Source: JAAYUJ01 sp963698165 (GTDB taxonomy: Bacteria > Desulfobacterota > Syntrophobacteria > Syntrophobacterales > Syntrophobacteraceae). Taken from it: a stretch of 64,000 nucleotides of DNA. The position numbers and the translations under genes were made by a program. Of the stretch, positions 38,041-47,725 are shown piece by piece. The notes beneath the pieces are model-generated. The model searched no databases, had not been told where the DNA came from, and worked only from the letters and a program-made list of their open reading frames with translations. Each line of letters opens with the position of its first letter. The stretch's first letter is position 1. The DNA lies in assembly GCA_963698165.1 (NCBI GenBank), contig CAVOPT010000021.1:13460-77459 (forward strand), in the 5' to 3' direction.

Positions 38041-40774
38041 TTAGCCGAGAGCGCGTTTCAGAGCGCCGCGAAGCTTTGCCGTGGTGTAGGGCTTTTGAAT
38101 AAATCCCGCCAGTCCCCTGCCGACAAAGCTCTGCGTCACGTCCTGTTCATTGTAGCCGCTCGACAGGATCACGCGTACGTCGTTCCGCAAGTTGCGCAGC
38201 TCCCGAAATATCTCTTCACCGCCCATCTCGGGCATCATGAGGTCAAGAATCACGCATGCGATCTCAGCCCCATGGGTGCGGAAGACCTTGAGTCCCTCTT
38301 GGCCATTGATCGCGGTCAGGGCCTGAACCATGGCCCCCCCACCCCCCCTTGAAAGCCTAAATGTGCCAGCATTTCCGATGCCACGTCGCGAACATGAGGG
38401 GTCGTCGTCAACGAGCAGGATCGTGCCCCCGTCTTGCAGCGACGCGCTCTGTTCCGCAGTCTTCATCCTCTCGCCCGGCTCCCATTCCACGGCCGGCAAC
38501 AGGATCTTGATGATCGTCCCTCTACCCACCTCACTGTACAACCTTGATCGCTCCCTTATGGCCGCGCACAATGCCGAGCACCGCCGCCAGACCCAGTCCT
38601 CGACCGGTGAACTTTGTGGTGAAGAACGGATCAAAAATCCTGCTCCGGGTTTCGGCGTCCATCCCGCATCCTGTATCCGATACTTCGAGGGTGACGTATG
38701 TTCCCCCGGGGAGGCTGTCGTCCAGATAGCTCTCGGACAGGTAGGTCCCGGCGCACTCCATGACTCCGGTTGTAACAGTAATGATGCCACTTGTGTCACC
38801 CAGAGCCTCGGATGCGTTCGTGATCAGGTTCATGATCACCTGACGTATCTGGGTTGCGTCCGATTCCACCGCCGGAAGACCTTCGGCGAGAGAGTAGCGA
38901 ATCATCGCTTTCTTGGAGACCGATACATCGAGTATTTGTCCCATCCCCCGAACGATCTCCGAGATGTCATGGCGGTTGACCACGAAGTGTCCCTTTCCGG
39001 AATAGGCGAGCATTTGCCGGCATAGATCCGCGGCCTGTCGTGAGGCGCGCGTGATTGCCTCGATGTGCTGGCGTGCAGGGGTTTCATCAGAGAGCTTGAG
39101 AAGCGCCAAGTCCGCGTTTCCGAGGATGGCCATGAGAAGGTTGTTGAAGTCGTGGGCGAACCCTCCTGCGAGCACGCCCAGACTCTCGAGTTTCTGAACT
39201 TCACGCATCTGGACTTCGAACTTGCGGTGTTCCTCCTCCATTCGCTTGCGCTCGGTGACGTCCAACACAATTCCCTGGTAGAAAGCGATCTGCCCATCGG
39301 GGTTTCGCTCCACCGCGGTGCGATCGTCCACCCAGCGCACCCCGCCGTCTTTTGTGACGATTCGATATTGCTGCTGGAAGCGCTCCGCGCCGCTTGCAGA
39401 GTATTCCCGCACTTCTTGTGCGACTCGATCCATGTCTTCCGGATGCACGATGGAGGCGAACGGGACTTCCCCCGAAAGCAGCTCTTGTGCCGTATAACCG
39501 AATTGGATCACGTTCCGGGAGACCATGGCGACCGGCCACCCCTCTGCCGCCCGCCAGCGGAAGAGCACAACCGGGCTGTTTTCGACCACGAGGTTGGCCT
39601 GCCCAAGCGCCTCCTCGGCCAATTTGCGTTTCGTGATGTCTCGCGCGATTCCTGTGGTGCCTATGACTTCACCGGCTTCATCCAAAATCGGAGTCTTGAT
39701 CGTGTCGATCCACCTTTGGTTTCCCACGCTGTCCACCAGGCGTTCCTCGACCCGTTCTTGTTCGCGCGAACGCATGACATGCCCGTCATCCATGCGATAA
39801 TTCTCTGCCAGGTGGTGGGGCCAGATGTCGAAATCGGTCTTCCCCGCCAAATCGCCGGATGCACAACCGGCCGCTCTGGCGAATGCCTCGTTGACGGCGA
39901 TGAAGCGGGACTCACTATCCTTGAGCCACGCAATGTCGGGGATGTTGTTCAGGATGGCCGACAGGTGCAGTTGACTCGAGTGCAGGGCGTCCTCGGCCAG
40001 CCTGCGCTCGGTCAGATCGTTGAACACGACCAGGATGCTGTTACCCATGAGTGCGCCAAAGGCTTGAACAGTGCGAATGGAACCGTCCTTGCCAGTGATC
40101 CTTGCTTCGATCATTTCGGAGGAGCGGTTCTCGCGAGCGGCAATCTCGAGGAGCCACTGCCACTGGCCAATTATCTGCTCCCGGTATGCCGGATCGGGAA
40201 AGGCCAGGCGGTACCAATCGTTGAGGCCGGGCAGGTCCTCCAGGGTGTAGTTGAAGACTTCACTGAACTTGGGATTGATGTATTCCACACGCCCGTCTTT
40301 GCTGTAAATGCCGATGGGCAGCGGCGACGATTCAACGATCCGACGGAAGTGCGCCTCGCTTTCACGCAAGGCGGTTTCGGCACGCCCGGGCTCGGTTGTG
40401 TTGCGTACAACGCTCAGCAGGATGCCTCCGGACAGCATCCGTACACTCACCTCCACCGGGAGCAGACCGCCATCCTTCTGGAACATACGCCGCTCTTTTG
40501 TCACAGTTTTGCCCTGGGCGAGTTCTTCAAAGGGAATCGTCTCCCGGGAAAGGTCATCGGAAGGGAACAGGTCGGTGATGTTCATGCCGAGCAGTTCCTT
40601 GCCGGAATATCCCGCCAACTCGACCATCCGAGAGTTGACGTTGATCAGCCGGCCTTCAGGGTCGGCAATGAACATGCTCTCAGGAGCTTCCTCAAACAGA
40701 ACCCGACAAAGCTCTCCGGATTCGGATGTTTCCCAAGCTGTTTCCCGTCTGTCCTGATTCTCGGCGTCCCTCAT
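38041..40774 (-). pseudogene. PAS-rich hybrid histidine kinase with several frameshifts
   Basis: The first 747 residues give four PAS domains (about 20-130, 140-260, 265-390, 395-515), HisKA with His541 (GGFAHDFNNLLMAIL) and most of an HATPase_c domain (NLITNASEAL, then GRGLGLAAVLGI). The frame then stops at 38531, while the homologous continuation YSEVGRGTIIKILLP is one base away. A receiver follows (ILLVDDDP, then CVILDLMMPEMGGEE), but its N-terminal part is read in a third frame near 38345-38395, next to a run of G residues. At least three indels are needed. AAGGAG precedes the ATG at 40774. It is either decaying or affected by sequence errors. Confidence 0.8.
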
Positions 40775-40847
40775 TGATTGCTCCTTCGCACAACCATCGA
40801 TCTCCGAGCGGGGGGCCATGGTGGGGCGAATGTCGGGGGATGGGGTT

Positions 40848-42302
40848 TCAGAAGGGGTTGCACACCATGGGCAGGGTCTCGAGAAATGAGTCGAGAGCCT
40901 GCCTCGCATTCCCAAAATCCTTCACCTCGTTGAGGATGATTGCCACGGCATAGCTCTCGCCCCCCGGAATCGAAACGTACCCCGCGAAGCCCATCACATT
41001 GCTCAAGGTTCCGGTCTTGCCCTGGATGACGAAAGGGGAGGTGCACATCCGCTTGCGCAATGTTCCTTCCTGGCCGCTCACGGCAAGGGAGTCGACCAGA
41101 GCGGGGCCGACGGCTCCATCCTGGTGGGCCATCCGGAGGAGCCGGCAGAATGCCCTCGGGCTTGCCAGGCTCTTGCGGCTGAGCCCCGAACCGTTGTCCA
41201 GGGCCACCTCCCTCTCCGGAATGCCCAGGTCGTGGAGGGTCCTGTGGACGACGGAAAGCCCCTTGGCTGCGGTGCCGGGGTTGCCCAGCACTCTTGCCCC
41301 AAGGCTTCGGAGCAGAGTCTCCGCCATGAAGTTGTTGCTGTGGCGATTCAGTCCGTAGAGAAGGTCTTTCAAGGGAGGGGACTCGTAGACGGCAAGCTTC
41401 CTGGCATGGGGGGGAAGATCGCCCGTGCCTGTCTTCTGATGCGCGACTTCGATTCCGGCCTCCTGAAGGAAGGATTTGAAGGACCGGGCGAAAAAGGAGC
41501 CGGGGTCCCTTGCGCTGAAGCGGTACAAGGAGCCCCACGTGTTGCGGATGGGAATTGCTCCCGTCACCCGAAATTTCTCGCGTCCCTCCTGGCTCATGCC
41601 CAGGGACTGGATGGTGAGGGGAGCCTTCGCCCTTTTGGACCCGGTGACGGCCATGTTGGAGAGCTCCACGTAGTCCCCCCGGGGGGACCAGCTGACCTGG
41701 GCGGGAGCCCCGGGTTTGCGTCCGGGAAGGACATGGAAGCCGATGCCGTTAAAATCCAGGGATGTGGCTGAGATCACAGGGTTATAGGCATCGGAGCAAT
41801 CCGGGTCCAGGCAGACCTGCGCCGAGAGTGGCTCAAAATAACTGTTGTCCACCAACACCCCTCCCTCGACCTTCCTCACTCCACGGTCCTTGAGTTTCAG
41901 GGCCAGTTCCCGGGCCTTCTCGGCCACGAAGAAAATGTCTCCATCGCCCCGAATCCAGATGTTTCCCGGGATTTTCCCGTCGACGGGTTCCGATTCCGCC
42001 CAGATGGATGTGGTGAACCGGCCGTTGGGGCCCAGCCGCTTGAGGGCGGTGTAGCTGGTGAAGAGCTTCACCAGGGATGCGGGGACCAACGGTTCGCTTG
42101 CCCGGTGCTCCCAGACGATCTTGCCGGAAGGCAGCGACACAACCTGAGCGCCCACTGCCCCTGCCCATTTTTGAAGTTGATCCAGGTGGGACTGCCACGT
42201 CATGGGAACGTTTGGGGTCACGCGAGAGTCGGCGGCGAAAGAGGAATGGAAGCACGGGGTCAGAAAAACAAAAAGGAAAATGGCTGTGAAGCGATTCATC
42301 AT
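40848..42302 (-). CDS. dacB: D-alanyl-D-alanine carboxypeptidase / endopeptidase (PBP4 type)
   Basis: The periplasmic serine peptidase trims peptidoglycan stem peptides. The 484-residue product has a signal peptide (FTAIFLFVFLTPCFHSSFA), the SxxK motif Ser76-Lys79 (ASLVKL), the SxN motif (HSNNF) and KTG (GKTGTLS), in the order of class C penicillin-binding proteins. It is the last gene of the aromatic operon; its ATG lies two bases after the aroA stop. Its presence in an amino-acid biosynthesis operon is a matter of arrangement, not shared pathway. Confidence 0.93.
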   Translation of the reverse strand: MMNRFTAIFLFVFLTPCFHSSFAADSRVTPNVPMTWQSHLDQLQKWAGAVGAQVVSLPSGKIVWEHRASEPLVPASLVKLFTSYTALKRLGPNGRFTTSIWAESEPVDGKIPGNIWIRGDGDIFFVAEKARELALKLKDRGVRKVEGGVLVDNSYFEPLSAQVCLDPDCSDAYNPVISATSLDFNGIGFHVLPGRKPGAPAQVSWSPRGDYVELSNMAVTGSKRAKAPLTIQSLGMSQEGREKFRVTGAIPIRNTWGSLYRFSARDPGSFFARSFKSFLQEAGIEVAHQKTGTGDLPPHARKLAVYESPPLKDLLYGLNRHSNNFMAETLLRSLGARVLGNPGTAAKGLSVVHRTLHDLGIPEREVALDNGSGLSRKSLASPRAFCRLLRMAHQDGAVGPALVDSLAVSGQEGTLRKRMCTSPFVIQGKTGTLSNVMGFAGYVSIPGGESYAVAIILNEVKDFGNARQALDSFLETLPMVCNPF

Positions 42303-42304
42303 GC

Positions 42305-43600
42305 TCACGATGCTTCCTGCTGCGAATACAGCGTTTCGAACAATTCCCAGAAAGAAGGGAACGACTTGGACACGGCCTCCGCTCCCCATATCTCGACTCC
42401 GCTCGTTCGAAGCCCGGCCATGGCAAATGCCATGGCGATGCGGTGGTCGTCGTGGGCCTCTATGGGCCGTGTGGGGGGCATCACCCTGCCTCCCTGGATG
42501 ACCAGGCCGTCGGGCAATTCCTCGACGGGCACGCTGAATTTCCTCAGTTCGGAAGCGACCACGCTGAGCCGGTCCGACTCCTTGACCCGCAGGTGGGCCA
42601 CGTTGCGGATCCTGCTCTCGCCCTCCGCAAAAGCGGCGAGGACGGCGAGGGTCGGGACCATGTCCGGCATGGCATTCATGTCACGGTTCAAGGAGCGCAG
42701 TGCACCCGGACCTTGAACCCGGACACCATCCTCCTCCCAACGGACCTCGCAGCCCATTTCGGACAGCACTTCGAGAAAGCGGCAGTCACCCTGGAGGCTC
42801 TCCTTGGACACGGGGTGCGTGAAGACGTCCCCGCCCGTCAATGCCGCGGCTCCCCAGAAATAGGATGCCGAGGAGCAGTCCCCCTCAACGATTGTGTTGA
42901 GGCGAGGGTAGACCTGCGGGGCTGGAACCCTGATCCGATTGGGCTGGTCCCAGTCGTATTCGATGCCGGCCCTGGAGAGCATGGCAAGGGTGATGGCCAC
43001 ATAGGGGAAGGATGCGACCGGTTCGGGCCAGCTCACGAGCACATCGGCCTTCGCGCAGGGCGAGGCGATGAGCAGTGCCGAGAGAAACTGGCTGCTCTGC
43101 CGCGCGTCGACCCAGACTTCTCCTCCCGCCAAGCCGGAACTGGAGATTTCCACGGGCGGGAACCCCTCATGGCCGGTCCACCGGCAGAGGACTCCAAGAT
43201 TTTGCAGTGCCTCCACCACAGGACCGATGGGCCGTTCGCGGAGACGGGCGCTTCCGTCGAAAAGGAATCTCCCCGACCCCACCGCGGCAAGGGCGAGGAG
43301 CAAGCGCATGCTGGTTCCACTGTTCCCGAGGAGAATGGGCCCAGCAGGTTGTGCCCAGCGCGCCGCGGGTGGAACAAGCCGCACGGTTTCCCCGTCCCGG
43401 GTGATCCGCACCCCCAGGCTTTCCAGTGCTTTCGACGTCAACAGGGTGTCCTCGGCCACAAGAGCGTTGCGAATCACGCTCTCGCCTTCAGCCAGGGCCG
43501 CCAAGAGCAGGGCCCGGTGGGTGATGGACTTGGACCCGGGCAGTCGGAGCTCCTGGACCACTCTCGACACCTGTTGTATTTTCCTGGTCGTCTCAGCCAT
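42305..43600 (-). CDS. aroA: 3-phosphoshikimate 1-carboxyvinyltransferase (EPSP synthase)
   Basis: The enzyme joins shikimate 3-phosphate and phosphoenolpyruvate. The 431-residue product has LPGSKSITHRALLLAAL, LGNSGTSMRLLL, SSQFLSALL, EGDCSSASYFW and RVKESDRL with the conserved Lys and Arg of the active site. The ATG at 43600 overlaps the aroE stop by eight bases. No shikimate kinase gene is present in the window, so that step must be encoded elsewhere. Confidence 0.95.
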   Translation of the reverse strand: MAETTRKIQQVSRVVQELRLPGSKSITHRALLLAALAEGESVIRNALVAEDTLLTSKALESLGVRITRDGETVRLVPPAARWAQPAGPILLGNSGTSMRLLLALAAVGSGRFLFDGSARLRERPIGPVVEALQNLGVLCRWTGHEGFPPVEISSSGLAGGEVWVDARQSSQFLSALLIASPCAKADVLVSWPEPVASFPYVAITLAMLSRAGIEYDWDQPNRIRVPAPQVYPRLNTIVEGDCSSASYFWGAAALTGGDVFTHPVSKESLQGDCRFLEVLSEMGCEVRWEEDGVRVQGPGALRSLNRDMNAMPDMVPTLAVLAAFAEGESRIRNVAHLRVKESDRLSVVASELRKFSVPVEELPDGLVIQGGRVMPPTRPIEAHDDHRIAMAFAMAGLRTSGVEIWGAEAVSKSFPSFWELFETLYSQQEAS

Positions 43601-44435
43601 CGGCAAGGGCCTTCGAAAGAGCATCGCGCATTGCGCCGATCACGGCCGGCTCCAGTTTTTCACGGCCGAGCCACCACTCCAGTTGCATTGCACCCTGGTG
43701 GAGAAGCATCTCCGACCCTGGCACCGTGGAACACCCGGCGTTGCGAGCCTTCTTGAGGAATGTGGTCCACTGTGGAGTGTAAATGGTGTCCATCACGATC
43801 ATGCCCGGCAGGAAGAAGGAATCCGGGACCACCTGCGGGTCCTCGTCTCCAAGGAGTCCCGCGGAAGTGCACTGAACGAGGACGTCAAATGACTCTCCCG
43901 AGTGGTCCTTTTCCAGTTCCGCGAGGGGCACGAAGCCACACCGAAACGCCTGGGCCAGTGCTTCTCCCCGCTCCGGAGTCCGGTTGGAGATGCTCACCGC
44001 GGCTCCCGAACGGATGAGCCCATAAACGACGGCCCTGGCCGCGCCGCCTGCCCCCAGGACAAGGACCCGCTTCCCACGAAGAGGAGACACCTGTTCCAGG
44101 GCCCTGACGGAGCCGATCCAGTCCGTGTTCGTTCCTTCCCAGCCGTCATCATGGCGTCGCAGGGTGTTGACGGCCCGGATCCGCCTCGCCGTCTCTTCCG
44201 TGTACTGGGCGAGAAGAAACGCGGCTTCCTTGAACGGCAGGGTGACGCTCAGGCCTCGGAATCCGAAATTCCACAGGATATCCAGGTCCTCCGAGATGGA
44301 GTCCACTTCCAATGCCAGGTAGACGGCGGGAATTCCAAGCTCCACGAATGCCGCCTCCATCATCACGGGACTCAAACTGTGTGCCACCGGATTGCCGATG
44401 ACGGCGAAAAGGTCTCTCTGCTTGGGACGGATCAT
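43593..44435 (-). CDS. aroE: Shikimate dehydrogenase
   Basis: The enzyme reduces 3-dehydroshikimate with NADPH. The 280-residue product has the substrate motif GNPVAHSLSP, the catalytic Lys in VTLPFKEAA, NTDWIGSVRALE with its Asp, the NADP-binding VLGAGGAARAVVYGL and the SNRTPERGEALA loop that selects NADPH. It starts nine bases after aroD and overlaps aroA. Confidence 0.94.
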   Translation of the reverse strand: MIRPKQRDLFAVIGNPVAHSLSPVMMEAAFVELGIPAVYLALEVDSISEDLDILWNFGFRGLSVTLPFKEAAFLLAQYTEETARRIRAVNTLRRHDDGWEGTNTDWIGSVRALEQVSPLRGKRVLVLGAGGAARAVVYGLIRSGAAVSISNRTPERGEALAQAFRCGFVPLAELEKDHSGESFDVLVQCTSAGLLGDEDPQVVPDSFFLPGMIVMDTIYTPQWTTFLKKARNAGCSTVPGSEMLLHQGAMQLEWWLGREKLEPAVIGAMRDALSKALADG

Positions 44436-44444
44436 GTTGCCCTC

Positions 44445-45161
44445 TCATGAATGAAAATCTGAAAGCAGGCCCATCAAGGAGCGCATCTCCCGAGCCGTGT
44501 ACTGGCCCGGAGCCGCCTCGCCCTGGTCGGCCATCCGCACATAGGTCCATGGGCTTCCCAGAAGAAGTGAGACCCCCCTGGTCCAGCGCCCCACGAGCCC
44601 CATGCAAAAGGCGATGACATCCACCTCCAGTTCCCGTTTCCCAAAGGAAATGAGCTCCAGCACCCTCAGGTTGTCTTCCTGGGCACGGGCCAGGGTGACG
44701 ATTTTTATCGCATCGGGCTTCGCCCGGGCCATTCTCTCGAGCTTGCCCCGGAGCTCCAAGGCCGGTGGAGTGCCGGTGAAGTCGTGGTGGGAAATGAGTA
44801 TTCGCTTACCCGAGGCCTTGAACTGCCTGACCACGTCACTGTCGAGCCTCGCCTCGAGATCGATCCAATGGAACCCGGCTTCGGCGGCACGGGCCAGGAT
44901 GCCGATCCGCTCTTCGTCACTCCCCTCGAAGAAGCCACCATCCAGCTTGTGCCGATTGGTGGCAACCATGGGAGTGGGAGGAATGGACGGGAGGAGGGAC
45001 AAGAGCTCAAAGGTGCCCTCAAGGCCCCGGTTTTTCATCAGACTGTCCAAGCGCCATTCCACGAGATCCACCCCGGAATGGGAGAGGATAGCAGGAAGCT
45101 CTCCTGAAGAGGCATCCATGAGGCAGCCGCAGAGCTTGAACGATGGCGCTCCGTTTTTCAT
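44445..45161 (-). CDS. aroD: 3-dehydroquinate dehydratase, type I
   Basis: The class I enzyme dehydrates 3-dehydroquinate through a Schiff base. The 238-residue product has VEWRLDSL, the catalytic His in ISHHDFTGTP, the Schiff-base Lys in AIKIVTLA and the FCMGLVG loop. The ATG overlaps the pheA stop (ATGA). The type I (not type II) enzyme fits the archaeal-style pathway start provided by the upstream gene. Confidence 0.92.
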   Translation of the reverse strand: MKNGAPSFKLCGCLMDASSGELPAILSHSGVDLVEWRLDSLMKNRGLEGTFELLSLLPSIPPTPMVATNRHKLDGGFFEGSDEERIGILARAAEAGFHWIDLEARLDSDVVRQFKASGKRILISHHDFTGTPPALELRGKLERMARAKPDAIKIVTLARAQEDNLRVLELISFGKRELEVDVIAFCMGLVGRWTRGVSLLLGSPWTYVRMADQGEAAPGQYTAREMRSLMGLLSDFHS

Positions 45162-46312
45162 TGCAGTCCAACCGCCCTCATTTTCTCTTTCTCCACGCGC
45201 ATGGGCCGTTTGGGATCGCTTTTGGGGTAGGATCCCAGAAGCTTCAGCAGGGTGACATGACTTCCGAGCTCGGTCAGCGCCTTTTGCACGGCTTCTTCCT
45301 CCACGTGCCCCTCAATGTCTGCGCAGAAGAGGTATTGCCATGGAAACATCCGGTTGGGTCGCGATTCGATGCGGGTCATGTTCACCTTGTGACGCGCGAA
45401 GGCCTCCAGGGCGGCGTGGAGGGCTCCCGGCCGGTCCGGAACGGTGAAGAGGATCGATGTCTTGTCGTCTCCCGTGGGAGCATTGGCGTGGTTGGCGAGG
45501 GCAAAGAAGCGCGTGGTGTTCTCGGCGTGGTCTTCGATGCGCTCGGCGAGGATTTCCAGTCCGTAGTGGTTTGCCGCGTAGAGATTGCAGAGAGCCGCTC
45601 CCTCGGGATCCTTTTTGGCAAGCTGAGCTGCCTGAGCCGTCGATGCGCATTCCAGTATCTCGGCATGGCGAAGGTTTTCGAGGAGCCACCTTCTGCACTG
45701 TTCCACAGCCTGGGGATGAGCGTACAGGTGTTTCACATCCTGGATGCTCGCGCCCGTGCCGCACAGGTAGTGGGCGATTTCGAGATAGCATTCCCGCACC
45801 ACCTGAACGTCCCTCTCGTAAAGGAGGTCCATGGTGCGGCCGACGCCGCCCTGCAATGAATTCTCCACGGGAACGACGGCCACGTGGGCCTTGCCTTTCA
45901 GCAGGGCGTCGAAGACATCCTCCAGGGTGGGTGACGGCTGATAGAGGGCGGAGTGCCCGTAGAGAGACATGGCGGCGAGGTGGGAATAGGTCCACGCAGG
46001 ACCCAGAAAGGCCACTTGAAGGACATACTGGAGGAGTCTCGACGCGGCAAGGATCTCCCGGTAGATGCACCGCAAGGACTCTTCGGAAAGGGGGCCCGGG
46101 TTGGCTTTCGTCAGTTCTTCAAAGATGCGCTGCTCCCGGCCCGGATCAAAAAGCGTCAGACCCTTGGCGGCCTTGATGCGTCCCACTTCCTTGGCCAGGT
46201 CCATCCTCTCGTTCAGCAACCCGAGGAGCTCCCGGTCCACCCGGTCGATGGATTCTCTCAATTGCAGGAGCTCAGGGTCCGCGGCATTTTGGGCGACTTG
46301 GTGCGGTTCCAT
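45158..46312 (-). CDS. pheA: Chorismate mutase / prephenate dehydratase
   Basis: The bifunctional enzyme starts phenylalanine synthesis. The 384-residue product has an AroQ chorismate mutase helix set (LRESIDRVDRELLGLLNERM, then EVGRIKAA), a prephenate dehydratase domain (VAFLGPAWTYSHLAA, VPVENSLQGGVG, ENTTRFFAL with the Thr-Arg-Phe triad) and a C-terminal ACT domain (TVPDRPGALHAAL, then ESRP) for feedback by Phe. The ATG at 46312 is chosen because the AroQ domain begins soon after. It matches the Phe/Tyr-coded leader upstream of the operon. Confidence 0.94.
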   Translation of the reverse strand: MEPHQVAQNAADPELLQLRESIDRVDRELLGLLNERMDLAKEVGRIKAAKGLTLFDPGREQRIFEELTKANPGPLSEESLRCIYREILAASRLLQYVLQVAFLGPAWTYSHLAAMSLYGHSALYQPSPTLEDVFDALLKGKAHVAVVPVENSLQGGVGRTMDLLYERDVQVVRECYLEIAHYLCGTGASIQDVKHLYAHPQAVEQCRRWLLENLRHAEILECASTAQAAQLAKKDPEGAALCNLYAANHYGLEILAERIEDHAENTTRFFALANHANAPTGDDKTSILFTVPDRPGALHAALEAFARHKVNMTRIESRPNRMFPWQYLFCADIEGHVEEEAVQKALTELGSHVTLLKLLGSYPKSDPKRPMRVEKEKMRAVGLQ

Positions 46313-46358
46313 CGATTTGTAGCCTCTTCCTTGAAGTTGGTTGAAAAGCCGTGTTTCA

Positions 46359-47402
46359 TTACCTTTCCTGTATCGTCTCCTCGACCTGGATGCCGAAGTG
46401 GCGGCCCGAATGTTCGACGGCAACCAGGACTTTGTCCCCCTGCTTCAGCTGAGCAATCGACAGGGCTTCTCCATCGGGACCTGTGAGGCGGATGGTTTCG
46501 GCATTCTGCACGAGAAGGGACCCCCGGGCATCCCCGCTGACGGCATGGACCAGTACCAGAGGGCGGCGTTCGACCTTGATGCGACCGGCCGTGGCCTCCC
46601 GGCTCCCGCCCTGCGAATTCACAATGAGCAGGGCATCCCCGGAGCCGAGCTCACTCAGGTACCGCGTGCGCCCATGGGGCACCCTCACGTAGGCGTGCAC
46701 GGGTCCGGCATTGACACGAAAGGGGCGGGGAGCCACGTAAGGGTTCTCCTTGACCTCCGCCTGAATAAGGAAAAGGAGGCGGCTCGAATTGCCCACGAGC
46801 ATTCCTTCTCCCGCCGCCATGAGGGAGCAGGTGTCGATGCACACACGGTCTCCGGGGCCCACGGGGCGGATGGATTCGATGAGTGCCGTCTCGAGGGGGA
46901 TCTCTTCCATGGAGGCTTTCACGAGTGCCAGCAGGGCGGAAAGCGCTGCGGGGTCCGAGGCATGGATCACGAAACCGGTGACCCCTTTCTCCAGGATACC
47001 CATGGCAAGAGTCGCGTCCTCCTCGCTGTGGACGGGCACGAAAAGCCTGCCTCCCAGAGCGACGAGGTTTTCCAGGGGAATCACTTCCCACGCGCGGGTG
47101 CGAGGTACCGCGGCGCCGCTTTCGGCCCCCCCGGCCTCCGTGGCTTCATCATCGAGGACGACGTCACCCTGGCGCAGCAGGTGGGCGATGCGCTTCTCGT
47201 CTTCTGGGGAGGAGAGTTTCTCGAAGAAAACATCCCTTCCGGGAACCAGATCCCCATCGCGGCTCACGGTCCTGATGCGGCCGAGGTCCTTGATGCGCCT
47301 GTCCCAGCCCGGGGGCACCACGAGGGCGTCAGCGCCTCCCTCGAGAGCGGTGGTGACCATCTCCCTGGACCATTGATTCAAAAATACCCACGCTTCCTTC
47401 AA
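46359..47402 (-). CDS. aroB': 3-dehydroquinate synthase II (archaeal-type AroB')
   Basis: The enzyme makes 3-dehydroquinate from 2-amino-3,7-dideoxy-D-threo-hept-6-ulosonate, the alternative route that avoids DAHP. The 347-residue product has DRVCIDTCSLMAAGEGMLVG and NAGPVHAYVRVPHG, diagnostic for this family. The start is TTG at 47402 with GGAG six bases upstream. It is the first structural gene behind the leader and terminator. The partner ADTH synthase (aldolase type), often the neighbouring gene, is not in the window. Confidence 0.9.
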   Translation of the reverse strand: MKEAWVFLNQWSREMVTTALEGGADALVVPPGWDRRIKDLGRIRTVSRDGDLVPGRDVFFEKLSSPEDEKRIAHLLRQGDVVLDDEATEAGGAESGAAVPRTRAWEVIPLENLVALGGRLFVPVHSEEDATLAMGILEKGVTGFVIHASDPAALSALLALVKASMEEIPLETALIESIRPVGPGDRVCIDTCSLMAAGEGMLVGNSSRLLFLIQAEVKENPYVAPRPFRVNAGPVHAYVRVPHGRTRYLSELGSGDALLIVNSQGGSREATAGRIKVERRPLVLVHAVSGDARGSLLVQNAETIRLTGPDGEALSIAQLKQGDKVLVAVEHSGRHFGIQVEETIQER

Positions 47403-47415
47403 AGCAGTCTCCTGA

Positions 47416-47450
47416 AAAACGAAAAGCCGCAGGCTGAACCTGCGGCTTTT
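47416..47450 (-). terminator. Attenuator terminator of the aromatic operon
   Basis: On the minus strand AAAAGCCGCAGG pairs perfectly with CCTGCGGCTTTT around a five-base loop, followed by CGTTTTTC. It ends 14 bases before the TTG of the first gene, so it must be overcome for expression. Leader bases GGCCTGC (around 47482-47488) could pair with GCAGGTT in the 5' arm and act as antiterminator. Confidence 0.85.
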
Positions 47451-47474
47451 GGATGACTGGGAAAAGTCTGGAGT

Positions 47475-47540
47475 TCAAAGGCAGGCCCGCGGTACCCTGT
47501 TCTTTCTCGTGAAATAATAAAAAAAGAAAAAAGCGCGCAT
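47475..47540 (-). CDS. Phe/Tyr leader peptide of the aromatic operon
   Basis: The 21-residue frame begins MRAFFFFYYFTRKN and ends at TGA 47475-47477. Seven consecutive codons are Phe or Tyr (FFFFYYF). AAGGA lies nine bases before the ATG. A promoter lies 54 bases upstream and a terminator hairpin 25 bases downstream. This is the arrangement of pheL-type attenuation: ribosomes stalling when Phe- or Tyr-tRNA is short would favour the antiterminator and expression of aroB', pheA and the rest. Confidence 0.85.
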   Translation of the reverse strand: MRAFFFFYYFTRKNRVPRACL

Positions 47541-47593
47541 GTAACCCGATCCTTCTTTTCTGCGTGGTTCTCTCAAAGCCTATACTGCAACGA

Positions 47594-47623
47594 ACCATAT
47601 GATCCCGCCCGGGCACCTGTCAA
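47594..47623 (-). promoter_or_regulatory. Promoter of the aromatic operon
   Basis: On the minus strand TTGACA (47618-47623) and TATGGT (47594-47599) are separated by 18 bases. The start would fall near 47587, giving about 47 bases of leader before the leader-peptide ATG. Confidence 0.7.
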
Positions 47624-47688
47624 GAAAAATGTGGTTCATGGGGCAATGCAGTCATTGGGTGAATCGACCCCACCCCTCTCTGGGGTGG

Positions 47689-47717
47689 TGGACAAGAGGA
47701 GCCCCACAAAATATAAT
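47689..47717 (+). promoter_or_regulatory. Promoter of the rtcB operon
   Basis: TGGACA (47689-47694) and a perfect TATAAT (47712-47717) are separated by 17 bases. The start near 47724 leaves about 280 bases before the rtcB ATG. No sigma-54 box was seen, unlike RtcR-controlled rtc operons. Confidence 0.7.
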
Positions 47718-47725
47718 TGCAAATA

